The notes: generated by a model not told the origin, from the letters alone. A stretch of DNA of 64,000 nucleotides from Bacteroidota bacterium (GCA_025963725.1 JAOQAE010000006.1:682001-746000); one strand, 5' to 3'. Shown: positions 1 to 8,628, numbered from the stretch's first letter. Translations and numbers: made by a program.

Positions 1-342
1 TTTTAACGTTTCCCATGTTAGATCAATAGCGCTTCTTGCATCCCTGCTTAAGGAGTTTTTTTCCAATTCCTTTTTTTGCCCCTCCGACAAAAACAAAAAC
101 AAATGATCCGTATCCACTATGGGATCGCTACCATATATTTTGTAAGAAGCATAAATTTCAGGCACAACTGGTCCATATTCCCATGCCTGGAATTTTTCAT
201 TAATTAAAGGGGAGTTATATTGAGCTAAATGGATGCCGTGAGCAAAATAAACGAGCTTTTGCAGCTTCATCTGGGTTACGGGATTCTTATCCTCGATCCC
301 CTTTCTCACGAATTCAAATGCTATGGCTATTGCTGGGTACAT
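1..342 (-). CDS. Panacea/SocA (DUF4065) antitoxin-like protein, partial
   Basis: The reading frame starts at the ATG complementary to 340-342 and runs off the left edge after 114 codons without a stop. The translated start contains MKLQKLVYFAHGIHLA followed by AWEYGPVVPEIY, which is the diagnostic core of the DUF4065/SocA 'Panacea' domain. Proteins of this family neutralise diverse toxins in type II toxin-antitoxin pairs (SocA in Caulobacter) or occur as domains of phage and plasmid proteins. The gene upstream on this strand is a glycosyltransferase, so any toxin partner would lie beyond the left edge. The domain call is confident; the antitoxin role is inferred from the family. Confidence 0.8.
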   Translation of the reverse strand, partial: MYPAIAIAFEFVRKGIEDKNPVTQMKLQKLVYFAHGIHLAQYNSPLINEKFQAWEYGPVVPEIYASYKIYGSDPIVDTDHLFLFLSEGQKKELEKNSLSRDARSAIDLTWETLK

Positions 343-488
343 GCTAAATAAATTTACACTACTAGAACATACAAACTAACTATATGTTTAATTTTTACGA
401 GTGAATTGCTTATTACTATTCGCTTGTTAAAGATACAAAAAAATTATCTGAACATTTCAAACAAGCTACGAAACATAGCACACAGGAG

Positions 489-2015
489 CTATTCCGGCCA
501 CTGTTTTTTAGACATTAATTGCATAACCGAAAACAAGGATGATACCAACCCCGCCAGCAATAGTGGCAGTACAGGCAGAGTGTAGCGCTCCTCCACTCCT
601 CTCTGGAAATAGCAGAGATAAAAAAGATACATAAAGGGAAGCCAGCCGAACACAAGGCTGATCAAGCGGTGCCGGCGGAAGAAGAAAAGATGAAGGAAAA
701 CCGCGAGAAAGCAGGAAACATGCAGCAGGTAGCTCAGCAGCCGCAGCGCCTCCATCCACAGCCTCCCGCGAAATGTTACCTGGAACATGTACAGGGAAAG
801 ATTTGAATTGAACGCCAGTAAGTACAATACCCTGAGCGGCGCGATCACATGATACTGCAGAGGAAATTCGCTTTTGTATTCCGAAGTAAGCTTCCCGAAA
901 CCGGCGATCACTTTTTGCTCCTCCTCCGAAAGCTCCATCGGCATTGCAAGTCCCTTGTCGTAATAAGGCTTTTGATACAGCACTGCCGACTGGTAATCGC
1001 GGAACACAGCGCTGAGCCGTTGCTTCCCAAAATAAGAAACCACCTCAGCAGGCATCTGATTTAACGCAAACGCGACATAACTTATCGATGTATCACCTTT
1101 GATGGCCGCATCCCACATGGGCACCATGTAGGAAAATCCCACATCGCCCCTTTCAGCCCAGCAGCCAGCAAACTCCCAGTATGCTTTAAAAGGCGCGCGG
1201 TAAATTGTGTTTCCGTCGGCATAATAAATGGGATGCAATCCTACATATCTTCCCGCGATATTATAATTCCGGACCTGCCATACCAACATAAAGCTGAGCG
1301 CAACAACTGTGAAAGCCGTTAGTTTTAAAACCCGCCTGGCAAAGGGCAATCCCCTGGAATCAGCGAGCAGGAAGGCCGGCAGCAGCAGTATAAAAACACC
1401 AAGCACCGGTCGCACAATGAACAAAAATGCAAACACAAGCGCTGCGAAAAAGTAATAGCTATTTTTACCGCGTGCAGTTAGCGCTGCTCTTGCTTTGAAC
1501 AGCAGGTAAACGTAATACAACAAAAGCGCGGGTGTGATGCCTTCGGTAAGCGTGTAGGATAAAAAGCCGATGGCGAAAGGACTGCAGCCGTAAATGAAGC
1601 TACAGATAAGCGTAGCCTTCCTGTTTTTCACAAGCAGCAATAAAATGGAATAAAACCAGAAAACGGAAAAGGCAAAGAGCAGGTATTGAAAGAATTTCAG
1701 CGCCGTGATGGAAGCAGGAACCCCAAACACCTTTAAAAATGGCAGGTACAGGAGCCCGTAGCCGGGCGGACGGATAAACCTTCCCAGCTTTGAAGCGCCA
1801 TAATCTTCGCCCCATGAATTGCTTTCAAGGTAATTCCGGGGCGGATTGATGTAGCTCGCATCGTCGTTCGTGATGATGGTGCCGCCGCTTCGCACCACAT
1901 CAGCAGGAGCTTTGCGCAGGCTGAGCTCATTGTAAAAAAGCGCCGCAAAAAAGGAAAGGATACACAGGATATAAATGGCAATGTCCTTCTTTTTCAAAAA
2001 TGCCGGGATCGCCAT
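489..2015 (-). CDS. GT39/ArnT-like membrane glycosyltransferase (GT-C fold)
   Basis: A 508-residue polytopic membrane protein with about ten to twelve hydrophobic segments. Near the N-terminus, after the first membrane span, it has an acidic motif (NDDASYINPPRNYLE) and then FIRPPGYGLLYLPF. This is the layout of GT-C glycosyltransferases, where acidic residues of the first periplasmic loop are catalytic and the donor is a polyprenyl-phosphate sugar. Its natural acceptor cannot be read from the sequence. The start lies 9 bases beyond the lspA stop, so it is likely the last gene of that unit. Length is usual for the family. The ATG at 2015 gives a short basic N-terminus before the first membrane span, as expected. 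Confidence 0.75.
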   Translation of the reverse strand: MAIPAFLKKKDIAIYILCILSFFAALFYNELSLRKAPADVVRSGGTIITNDDASYINPPRNYLESNSWGEDYGASKLGRFIRPPGYGLLYLPFLKVFGVPASITALKFFQYLLFAFSVFWFYSILLLLVKNRKATLICSFIYGCSPFAIGFLSYTLTEGITPALLLYYVYLLFKARAALTARGKNSYYFFAALVFAFLFIVRPVLGVFILLLPAFLLADSRGLPFARRVLKLTAFTVVALSFMLVWQVRNYNIAGRYVGLHPIYYADGNTIYRAPFKAYWEFAGCWAERGDVGFSYMVPMWDAAIKGDTSISYVAFALNQMPAEVVSYFGKQRLSAVFRDYQSAVLYQKPYYDKGLAMPMELSEEEQKVIAGFGKLTSEYKSEFPLQYHVIAPLRVLYLLAFNSNLSLYMFQVTFRGRLWMEALRLLSYLLHVSCFLAVFLHLFFFRRHRLISLVFGWLPFMYLFYLCYFQRGVEERYTLPVLPLLLAGLVSSLFSVMQLMSKKQWPE

Positions 2016-2024
2016 TTATAGAAT

Positions 2025-2747
2025 TTAAGTGAGTGGTGGTGCCTCAGAATTTGTGACTTCAACAGCAGGCTGCACCGGTTCTTCTTTTTTCTTTGCAAAG
2101 AAGCGCCTCTGGTACAATACGATCATTGCCACGCCAACGCTGATCGAGAAATCTGCGAAGTTGAAAACGGGACGGAAGAACACAAAATCCTCCGTGCCCC
2201 AGATCGGGAACCAGGAAGGGAAATGACCTTCGATAATAGGAAAATAGAACATATCCACCACTTTACCGTGCAGGAAAGAGGCATAGCCGCCTTCCTCCGG
2301 CATGAACCGTGCGACCTCGTAGCCGCTGTCGCTGAAGACCATCCCGTAAAAGGCGCTATCGATAATGTTCCCGACCGCGCCGGCAAAGATCAATGCAATG
2401 CAGATCACATATAATTTGTCTTCGTTTTGCTTGGTGAGCTTCCAGAGGTAATAGCCGATGCCGCCTACTGCAATGATCCGGAACACGCTCAGGAAGAGCT
2501 TCCCGAATTCGCCGCCGAACTCCATCCCGTAAGCCATCCCGTTATTCTCCGTAAAGTGAATGATGGCCCAGTCGCCTGCGAGGTGATACTCATCGCCTAA
2601 GAAGAAATGCGTTTTTACGTATATTTTTATCAGCTGATCGATCAGCAGGACAAGAAAGACAATGAAGAGTGGTTTTTTCACAAATAAAATTTTATATTTT
2701 TTCAATACAGCCAGCGCTCTTTCTCGATACGCTCCCGTTGGTCGCAC
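2025..2747 (-). CDS. lspA: Lipoprotein signal peptidase (signal peptidase II)
   Basis: Inner-membrane aspartyl protease that removes signal peptides from prolipoproteins after lipidation. It has four membrane segments and the two catalytic aspartates in GNIID (D130) and FNFAD (D199). The loop between them carries the LHGKVVDMFYFPI segment usual in Bacteroidota, which makes the protein longer than E. coli LspA. The ATG at 2747 lies inside an intergenic hairpin repeat (2721-2760), so the first residues (MRPTGAYRER) are probably not native. The TTG at 2705 or GTG at 2681 would give a start directly before the first basic stretch and membrane span. It follows the dksA-like gene but is separated from it by a strong hairpin (2780-2811). 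Confidence 0.93.
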   Translation of the reverse strand: MRPTGAYRERALAVLKKYKILFVKKPLFIVFLVLLIDQLIKIYVKTHFFLGDEYHLAGDWAIIHFTENNGMAYGMEFGGEFGKLFLSVFRIIAVGGIGYYLWKLTKQNEDKLYVICIALIFAGAVGNIIDSAFYGMVFSDSGYEVARFMPEEGGYASFLHGKVVDMFYFPIIEGHFPSWFPIWGTEDFVFFRPVFNFADFSISVGVAMIVLYQRRFFAKKKEEPVQPAVEVTNSEAPPLT

Positions 2748-2760
2748 TCGAAATGACCGC
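2721..2760. repeat. Dispersed intergenic repeat ('CTCGATACGCTC' family)
   Basis: The sequence reads TTCTCGATACGCTC, then ...GTCGCACTCGAAATGACCGC. Related, more diverged pieces occur at 9142-9207 and 24299-24505. This type of short sequence is scattered between genes in many Bacteroidota genomes. Here it overlaps the annotated N-terminus of lspA. Confidence 0.6.
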
Positions 2761-2779
2761 GCTCATCCGGTGCAAAAAT

Positions 2780-2811
2780 AAAGAAAGGTTACACATTGGT
2801 AACCTTTCTTT
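2780..2811 (-). terminator. Rho-independent terminator after the dksA-like gene
   Basis: A perfect 13-bp stem (AAAGAAAGGTTAC / GTAACCTTTCTTT) around a 6-base loop. On the minus strand it is followed by a T-rich tail. It lies between the stop of the dksA-like gene and lspA, so lspA expression needs read-through or its own promoter. Confidence 0.8.
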
Positions 2812-2833
2812 GGAAAAATTGTACACTATTTTA

Positions 2834-2868
2834 TGAGATCCCGTGTCGGAGCCCGGGATGACGGTTCC
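2834..2868. repeat. Dispersed hairpin repeat ('GATCCCGTGTCGG' family)
   Basis: A palindromic sequence (GATCCCGTGTCGGAGCCCGGGATGACGG). Close relatives occur at 18443-18475 and 49546-49580. All three copies are intergenic, have a short stem around TCGGAG or TCGGGG, and end in ATGACG. Confidence 0.7.
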
Positions 2869-2877
2869 ATAGTAAAC

Positions 2878-3954
2878 TTATGCGTTCTGCTCTAATTTCG
2901 CTTCGATCGCTAAAGTTGCGTGAGGCACGCTTCTTAAACGCTCTTTGGAGATCAGCTTGCCGGTTGCGCGGCAGATCCCGTATGTTTTGTTCTCGATGCG
3001 GATCAGGGCATTCTGCAGGTTCTGGATGAATTTCTCCTGGCGTGATGCGAGGTGAGCTGTTTCTTCTTTCGACAATACATCGGATCCGTCTTCCAGCAAC
3101 TTGAAGGTTGGGGAAGTATCGTCCGTACCGTGATCATCCTTGTGAGAGAGCGTGCTCTTCAGCAATTCATAATCCTTCTGCGCTTCGGAAAGCTTTTTCA
3201 GGATCAGCTCCTTGAACTCTTTCAGCTCATTGTCTGAGTAACGTGTACGTGTATCGGTATTGATATGCGGTTTTGGCGCAGGCCCCATCGGCTTGCGGAT
3301 GGAAGGCGTTTTATATTCCACGATCATCGGAGCCTCGTCCCTGCTGTTGTTCCTTCTGTCGTCATCTAGGTCCATATCACGCTCCCTTTTTTTCGGGGCA
3401 GGTGCTGGCTTTTTCAATTCAGGCTTTGCTGCTACCGGCTTCGGTGCTTCTTTTTTTGGTTCCACTTTCGCTACCGGTTTTGCAACCGGCTTCGCTACTG
3501 GTTTTGCAACAGGTTTAGCTGGCGCCTTTTTCGCTACCGGCTTTGCCACCGCCTTTTTAACAGGAACTGCCTTTTTAGGCGCTGCTGCTTTTTTTACGGG
3601 TTTTACCACTTTTTTAGGAGCTGTTTTTTTAGCTGCCACTTTCTTCACAGGCTTTTTGGCTGCTACTTTCTTAACAGGTTTCGCTGCTTTTTTTGGTGCT
3701 GCTTTCTTCACAATTTTCTTTGCCACGATCTTCTTTACAGGTTTTTTAGCCACCACTTTTTTAACAGGTTTCTTTGCGGCAGCCTTCTTTACAGGTTTTG
3801 CTGCTTTTTTAGGAGCTGCTTTCTTTGCAGGTGCCGGTTTTGCCGCTTTTTTAGGTGCCGCCTTTTTTACGGGCTTCTTATCCGCCTTAGCAGACTTTTT
3901 CGCAGGTGCCGCAGCTTTTTTAGCCGGTTTACCTTTTTGCACTTTCTTAGCCAT
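2878..3954 (-). CDS. DksA/TraR-family protein with long histone-H1-like Lys/Ala/Pro tail
   Basis: 358 residues in two parts. Residues 1 to about 190 are low-complexity repeats of the type KKAAPKKAAKPVKK, like the C-terminal tail of histone H1, predicted disordered and nucleic-acid binding. After a linker, residues about 230-358 match the DksA/TraR family: a coiled-coil (NELKEFKELILKKLSEAQKD) and a final zinc-finger-like block (YGICRATGKLISKERL, then PHATLAIEAK). DksA proteins bind RNA polymerase in the secondary channel. Only one of the four zinc-binding cysteines remains, as in the short Bacteroidota members. The ATG lies one base after the ileS stop, indicating co-translation. The fused tail is the unusual feature. 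Confidence 0.85.
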   Translation of the reverse strand: MAKKVQKGKPAKKAAAPAKKSAKADKKPVKKAAPKKAAKPAPAKKAAPKKAAKPVKKAAAKKPVKKVVAKKPVKKIVAKKIVKKAAPKKAAKPVKKVAAKKPVKKVAAKKTAPKKVVKPVKKAAAPKKAVPVKKAVAKPVAKKAPAKPVAKPVAKPVAKPVAKVEPKKEAPKPVAAKPELKKPAPAPKKRERDMDLDDDRRNNSRDEAPMIVEYKTPSIRKPMGPAPKPHINTDTRTRYSDNELKEFKELILKKLSEAQKDYELLKSTLSHKDDHGTDDTSPTFKLLEDGSDVLSKEETAHLASRQEKFIQNLQNALIRIENKTYGICRATGKLISKERLRSVPHATLAIEAKLEQNA

Positions 3955-3955
3955 G

Positions 3956-6900
3956 TTAATTGGTGTTTTTTAGTTTAGTTATCGAAATCACTGTTTTTGT
4001 ATCTTCATCCAATTCCACCTCGGAGCCTTGTGCAGCTTCCAGTATATCAACAAGTTCCAGCGAAGATGCCAAAATTTCCGCGCAAATATAGTTCAAATTA
4101 TTATTGACTGCCGAATTAATAGCAGAATTTCTCTGAATTTTAACGTCGATCCGGTCTGTAACGTCCAGATTACTGTCCTTCCGGAGGTTCTGGATCCTGT
4201 TCACCAGCTCCCTGGCAATGCCTTCTTCCTTCAGGTCTTCCGTGATCGTAACATCCAGTGCCACAGTCAATTGACCCGAATTCGCCACTTTCCATCCCGG
4301 AAGGTCCACCGGGATGATCTCAACATCCTCAGTATCAAGGACAATGGATTCTCCTTCGAATGTCATTTCAAACTTCCCGGTTTTTTCAATCCCCGAAATG
4401 ATCGCCTGTGCATTCGCATTGGCAAAAGCCTGCACCGATTTCATGTGCTTTCCGCATTTTTTGCCCAATGTCTTGAAATTCAGCTTCAGGTTCTTCACGA
4501 TCTGCGTATTGGATTCATCCACGAGCTCGAGGCTTTTCACATTCACTTCGGAAAGGATCAGGTCCTTCACCGCTTCGATCTTCGCTTTATACGAATCATC
4601 CAGCACCGGGATCTGGATCCTGTTCAATGGCTGACGTACGCGGATGTTCTCTTTTTTACGGATGGACAATACCATCGACGAGATCTTCTGCGCAAGCTCC
4701 ATGCGCTCCTCGAGGCCTTTATCAATGCTGCCGGTGTCCGCAGAAGGGAAATCGCCAAGGTGTACTGATTCCGCCTTCTGTCGGCCGGTAACGGCATTCA
4801 GGTCGGAATACAGCCGGTCCATGAAGAACGGTGCGATAGGCGCGGATAGCTGCGTGATCACTTCGAGGCAGCGGTATAGGGTTTGGTAAGCGGCGATCTT
4901 ATCGGTGGAATATTCGCCTTTCCAGAAACGGCGCCTGCAGAGGCGAACGTACCAGTTGCTCAGGTGCTCATCGAGGAATGTTTCGATGTAACGGCCTGCA
5001 CGGTGCGGCTCGTAATCGTTGTATGCTTCGTCCACTTTGCGGATCAGCGTGTTAAGCTCGGAGATGATCCAGCGGTCGATCTCGGGGCGCTCGCTCAGCG
5101 GCACTTCCGCTTCCTTGTAGGTAAAGCCGTCCACATTCGCATACAGCGCGAAGAATGAGTAGGTGTTGTGAAGCGTTCCGAAGAACTTGCGCTGCACTTC
5201 GCCGATGCCTTCAATGTCGAATTTAAGGTTATCCCAGGGCGCCGCGTTGGTAATCATGTACCAGCGAGTGGCATCGGGGCCGTATTGTTCAATGGTTGCA
5301 AACGGATCCACGGCATTGCCGAGGCGCTTGCTCATCTTTTGACCGTTCTTGTCGAGCACCAATCCGTTGCTCACTACATTTTTAAACGCCACCGAATCGA
5401 AACACATGGTGGCGATCGCATGCAGGGTAAAGAACCAGCCGCGGGTTTGATCCACGCCTTCCGCGATGAAATCGGCAGGATAATATTTTTTCTGGTCGAT
5501 CAGCTCCTTGTTCTCGAAGGGGTAATGCAGCTGTGCATAAGGCATTGCGCCTGAATCGAACCACACATCGATGAGATCGGGCTCGCGGAACAGCTTTTTG
5601 CCGTTGCGCTCCAGCACAATGTTATCTGCATACGGCTTGTGCAGGTCGAATGTATCGTAGTTCTCCTTGCTGTTATCGCCGGGCTTGAATGCATCCAGCG
5701 GATTGCTTTGCATCGCGCCTTTTGCAACGGCATTTACTATTTCTGTTTTCAGGTCCTCCACCGATCCGATGCAGATCTGCTCGGTACGGTCTTCGCTCGT
5801 CCAGATCGGGATCGGGATGCCCCAGAAGCGTGAGCGTGATAAATTCCAGTCGTTCAGGTTTTCGAGCCAGTTGCCGAAGCGGCCGGTACCTGTGGATTCG
5901 GGCTTCCAGTTAATGGTTTTGTTCAGCTCGATCAGCCGGTCTTTGTATGCGGTGGTTTTGATGAACCATGAATCAAGCGGATAATACAATACCGGCTTGT
6001 CGGTGCGCCAGCAATGCGGGTAGCTGTGGATGTACTGCTCTTTCTTGAACAGCTTTCCGTCTCTTTCCAGCTTCAGTACAATGCGCTCATCAACACTTAA
6101 ATATTTTAATTTTCCGGTATCCTCGATCGGGCCGCCGTTTGACTTTTTCAGCTTCTCCTTCTGGATCGCCAGCTCTGCTTCTTTTTCATCGGCAGTTAAA
6201 TAATCTTCCTTCACAAATTCCCCTCCATACAGGAAAACGCCGTCGCTGATCGAATCGAGAAAACGTCCGCGCAGGTCGACCAATGGCACGGCCTTCCCGC
6301 TTTCATTCAACACCATCATTGGCGGAATTTCGGGCTTTGCAGCCTTAGCCGCATTAAAATCGTCCGCACCAAAGGTTGGCGCAATATGCACAATGCCGGT
6401 TCCATCCGATGTTGTTACAAAATCGCCCAGGATCACGCGGAATGCATTCTCCGGGTTTTCATGCGGCTTTACAAAATCGAGCAGCTGCTCGTAACGGATA
6501 CCTTCAAGTTCGGCGCCTTTGAACGTTTTCAGCACCTCAAACGGACTTGCCTTATCGCCGGCCTTGTATTCTTCGAATTTTAATTCCGCATTCTTTTCAG
6601 GAAAATATTTGCCAAGCAATTCCTTTGCAAGGATCACATGGATCACTTCCATTTCCTTTCCTGCGGCTGGATACGGGCTGAAGGCCTTTACCAACACATA
6701 ATCAATATTTTTTCCGACAGCCAATGCGGTGTTGGATGGGAGTGTCCAGGGCGTGGTCGTCCAAGCGAGGAAAAAGACCTCACCCCGGCCCTCTCCAAGG
6801 GAGAGGGAGTTTTGACCCTGCGCAACTTTAAACATAGCAACAGCAGTACGATCCTTTACATCCCTGTAACATCCCGGCTGGTTCAATTCATGCGTGGAAA

Positions 6901-7471
6901 GCCCTGTTCCGGCTGCCGGCGAATATGGCTGAATAGTAAATCCTTTGTACAATGCCTGTTTTGAATACAGGTTGTTCAGCAGCCACCAGACACTTTCAAT
7001 GTATTTGTTCTCGTACGTGATGTACGGGTTCTCCATGTCTACCCAGTAGCCCATCTTCGCTGTCACATCCGCCCATACATCGGTGTATTTCATTACATCC
7101 TTGCGGCATTCGAGGTTATACTGCTCCACGGTGATCTTCTTCCCGATGTCTTCCTTGGTGATGCCCAGCGTTTTTTCCACGCTCAGCTCGATCGGCAAAC
7201 CGTGCGTATCCCATCCTGCCTTACGCTTCACCTGGAAGCCTTTCTGCGTTTTGTAGCGGCAGAAAATATCCTTGATGGAACGTGCCATCACGTGATGAAT
7301 TCCGGGCAGGCCGTTGGCGCTTGGCGGGCCTTCATAAAAAACAAAAGGGGCTTTTCCTTCACGGGAGGTGATGGACTTTTCAAACGTGTTGTTCTCATTC
7401 CATACTTTCTGGATGTCTTTCGCGGTTTGCGAGAGGTTCAGGCCTTTGTACTCGGTATATTTCTTACTCAT
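3956..7471 (-). CDS. ileS: Isoleucyl-tRNA synthetase
   Basis: Charges tRNA-Ile and hydrolyses mis-activated valine. Class Ia signatures are present: the HIGH-equivalent PGIHH at residues 56-60 and KMSKR at 712-716. The editing-domain entry LAWTTTPWTLPS follows directly after an unusual stretch at about residues 217-232 (QNSLSLGEGRGEV) that is absent from typical IleRS. At DNA level that stretch is a dispersed intergenic repeat inserted in frame (6778-6822). At 1171 residues the protein is of the longer, eukaryote-like type usual in Bacteroidota. It heads the ileS - dksA-like - lspA - glycosyltransferase group, an order well known in this phylum. Confidence 0.97.
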   Translation of the reverse strand: MSKKYTEYKGLNLSQTAKDIQKVWNENNTFEKSITSREGKAPFVFYEGPPSANGLPGIHHVMARSIKDIFCRYKTQKGFQVKRKAGWDTHGLPIELSVEKTLGITKEDIGKKITVEQYNLECRKDVMKYTDVWADVTAKMGYWVDMENPYITYENKYIESVWWLLNNLYSKQALYKGFTIQPYSPAAGTGLSTHELNQPGCYRDVKDRTAVAMFKVAQGQNSLSLGEGRGEVFFLAWTTTPWTLPSNTALAVGKNIDYVLVKAFSPYPAAGKEMEVIHVILAKELLGKYFPEKNAELKFEEYKAGDKASPFEVLKTFKGAELEGIRYEQLLDFVKPHENPENAFRVILGDFVTTSDGTGIVHIAPTFGADDFNAAKAAKPEIPPMMVLNESGKAVPLVDLRGRFLDSISDGVFLYGGEFVKEDYLTADEKEAELAIQKEKLKKSNGGPIEDTGKLKYLSVDERIVLKLERDGKLFKKEQYIHSYPHCWRTDKPVLYYPLDSWFIKTTAYKDRLIELNKTINWKPESTGTGRFGNWLENLNDWNLSRSRFWGIPIPIWTSEDRTEQICIGSVEDLKTEIVNAVAKGAMQSNPLDAFKPGDNSKENYDTFDLHKPYADNIVLERNGKKLFREPDLIDVWFDSGAMPYAQLHYPFENKELIDQKKYYPADFIAEGVDQTRGWFFTLHAIATMCFDSVAFKNVVSNGLVLDKNGQKMSKRLGNAVDPFATIEQYGPDATRWYMITNAAPWDNLKFDIEGIGEVQRKFFGTLHNTYSFFALYANVDGFTYKEAEVPLSERPEIDRWIISELNTLIRKVDEAYNDYEPHRAGRYIETFLDEHLSNWYVRLCRRRFWKGEYSTDKIAAYQTLYRCLEVITQLSAPIAPFFMDRLYSDLNAVTGRQKAESVHLGDFPSADTGSIDKGLEERMELAQKISSMVLSIRKKENIRVRQPLNRIQIPVLDDSYKAKIEAVKDLILSEVNVKSLELVDESNTQIVKNLKLNFKTLGKKCGKHMKSVQAFANANAQAIISGIEKTGKFEMTFEGESIVLDTEDVEIIPVDLPGWKVANSGQLTVALDVTITEDLKEEGIARELVNRIQNLRKDSNLDVTDRIDVKIQRNSAINSAVNNNLNYICAEILASSLELVDILEAAQGSEVELDEDTKTVISITKLKNTN
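6778..6822. repeat. Dispersed GC-rich palindromic repeat inside ileS
   Basis: The plus strand reads CTCACCCCGGCCCTCTCC, then AAGGGAGAGGG, an inverted pair of the 'CCCTCTCC...GGAGAGGG' type found between genes in many bacteria. It is in frame with ileS and adds roughly 13-16 codons just before the editing-domain motif. Confidence 0.75.
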
Positions 7472-7493
7472 AACAGGTTCTTAAAAAGGAGGG

Positions 7494-7501
7494 CAAAGCT
7501 A
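7494..7501 (-). promoter_or_regulatory. Candidate -7 box of the ileS promoter
   Basis: On the minus strand the sequence is TAGCTTTG, matching the Bacteroidota -7 consensus TAnnTTTG, 23 bases before the ileS ATG. No convincing -33 TTG is seen at the usual spacing, so this is tentative. Confidence 0.4.
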
Positions 7502-7557
7502 CGGGTTTTATCTGTAAAAACCTATTGTTTAAAGGCTTATGCTGTTGCCTCCAATAC

Positions 7558-7586
7558 AAAACCCTGTCCATCACTGAACAGGGTTT
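7558..7586 (-). terminator. Terminator hairpin after the secreted protein gene
   Basis: A 9-bp stem (AAACCCTGT / ACAGGGTTT) with a 10-base loop, followed on the minus strand by TTTTGTATT. It lies 20 bases past the stop of the leftward gene ending at 7607. Confidence 0.65.
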
Positions 7587-7606
7587 GATATAATTTTTTT
7601 CAACTT

Positions 7607-8617
7607 CTATTTTGAGATGATGAGGGCTCTCGTAACGCTAACATTGCCATCCAGCAGCACACGAACAAAGTAACTTCCCGGCGGCATGTTCTCCGTATCC
7701 ATGTTTATATTATTAATTCCGGGAACTCCTTTTCCAACATAACCTACTTGCATTTGTTGTCCTATCATGTTGAATACCTGGATTTGAATGTCCTGGTCTT
7801 TCTCCAGTGTTATGCTAATGGTTACATTATTTACAGCAGGACTGGGGAACAACCGGAAAGAGGAGTATTGCTCCTGTTCACTAATACCCACATACATGTC
7901 AACGTATGCTCCAAGGCTGTCAGTAGCTCCAAAATAAGTAACGGTTCCCATGCGGGCCAGCGGATAATGATACCCGTTTGCATACCACATGTACAGGTTG
8001 CAGCCATGATTAATTGAGTAGGAGCCTCCTATCGCGCTATCTCTGTAATTTTGAACAAAATGAACCCTGGTCGTATTCAAAAATGTCCCCGCCGGTGTGA
8101 TGAGGGTACCATAACCATCGGCTGTGACCGTGGTTGTGCCCAACCTGCCTAAAACTACACTTGTAGTATCCCAGGTTCCTCCCCAGTTATCACTGTAGGT
8201 ATCCCCAAACGTAAAAGGGAAACGCAAAATATCCTCCGGATCCGAATATGATTTTTCGAACATTGAAACTGAGGATGCTATAAATCCGTAGTTCTGCAGC
8301 GCAGACGATGAAGTTTTCTGGTACGCTTCGCCTCCAGGCCTGCTAAATGCGATATTCGCAGAAGGATAGTAAGAGCCGTAGGCTGTGGAGGCTACAGTTA
8401 CACAATTATTAATCACGGCTACACCTGCTGGAAAAACTGAAAAGTCCCACGTTACCCCTGCGCCCGAAGCACCGGGATGAACGTATGTAGTCTTTATTTC
8501 AGTATACGTTTCTCCCACCAGGGGATTTATTCCGGCGGCAGAAAGCGGAGTTTGGGCGAACAGTGCCGAAGCACCGCTAAGAAGCGATCCGGTAAGAAGA
8601 ATGAAATAATTTTTCAT
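7607..8617 (-). CDS. Secreted protein with T9SS type A sorting domain
   Basis: 336 residues counted from the ATG at 8617, which gives a clean signal peptide (MKNYFILLTGSLLSG...ALFAQ); an in-frame upstream ATG at 8680 would bury it and overlap the neighbouring gene. The central part, rich in Gly, Ser, Thr and Tyr, has no domain I recognise. The last 75 or so residues form a T9SS type A sorting domain: FRLFPSPAVNNVTIS, then VFNMIGQQM and the end SYFVRVLLDGNVSVTRALIISK-type strand. The protein is therefore exported and either attached to the cell surface or released. It starts 11 bases after the stop of the RidA-family gene and may be co-transcribed. Function unknown. Confidence 0.85.
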   Translation of the reverse strand: MKNYFILLTGSLLSGASALFAQTPLSAAGINPLVGETYTEIKTTYVHPGASGAGVTWDFSVFPAGVAVINNCVTVASTAYGSYYPSANIAFSRPGGEAYQKTSSSALQNYGFIASSVSMFEKSYSDPEDILRFPFTFGDTYSDNWGGTWDTTSVVLGRLGTTTVTADGYGTLITPAGTFLNTTRVHFVQNYRDSAIGGSYSINHGCNLYMWYANGYHYPLARMGTVTYFGATDSLGAYVDMYVGISEQEQYSSFRLFPSPAVNNVTISITLEKDQDIQIQVFNMIGQQMQVGYVGKGVPGINNINMDTENMPPGSYFVRVLLDGNVSVTRALIISK

Positions 8618-8628
8618 TATCTTTTTGA

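Noticed and set aside
523-540. Exact 18-base match ATAACCGAAAACAAGGAT here and at about 12770-12788
   Set aside because: One copy is inside the glycosyltransferase coding region and the other before an unrelated gene; a single match of this length can occur by chance in a window this large.
3260-3973. Long open frame on the plus strand opposite the Lys/Ala-rich DksA-like gene
   Set aside because: It is the complement of the AAR/AAG-GC repeats, giving a Phe/Ala/Gly/Thr repeat product; the minus-strand frame has the clear DksA-type domain and the ileS context.
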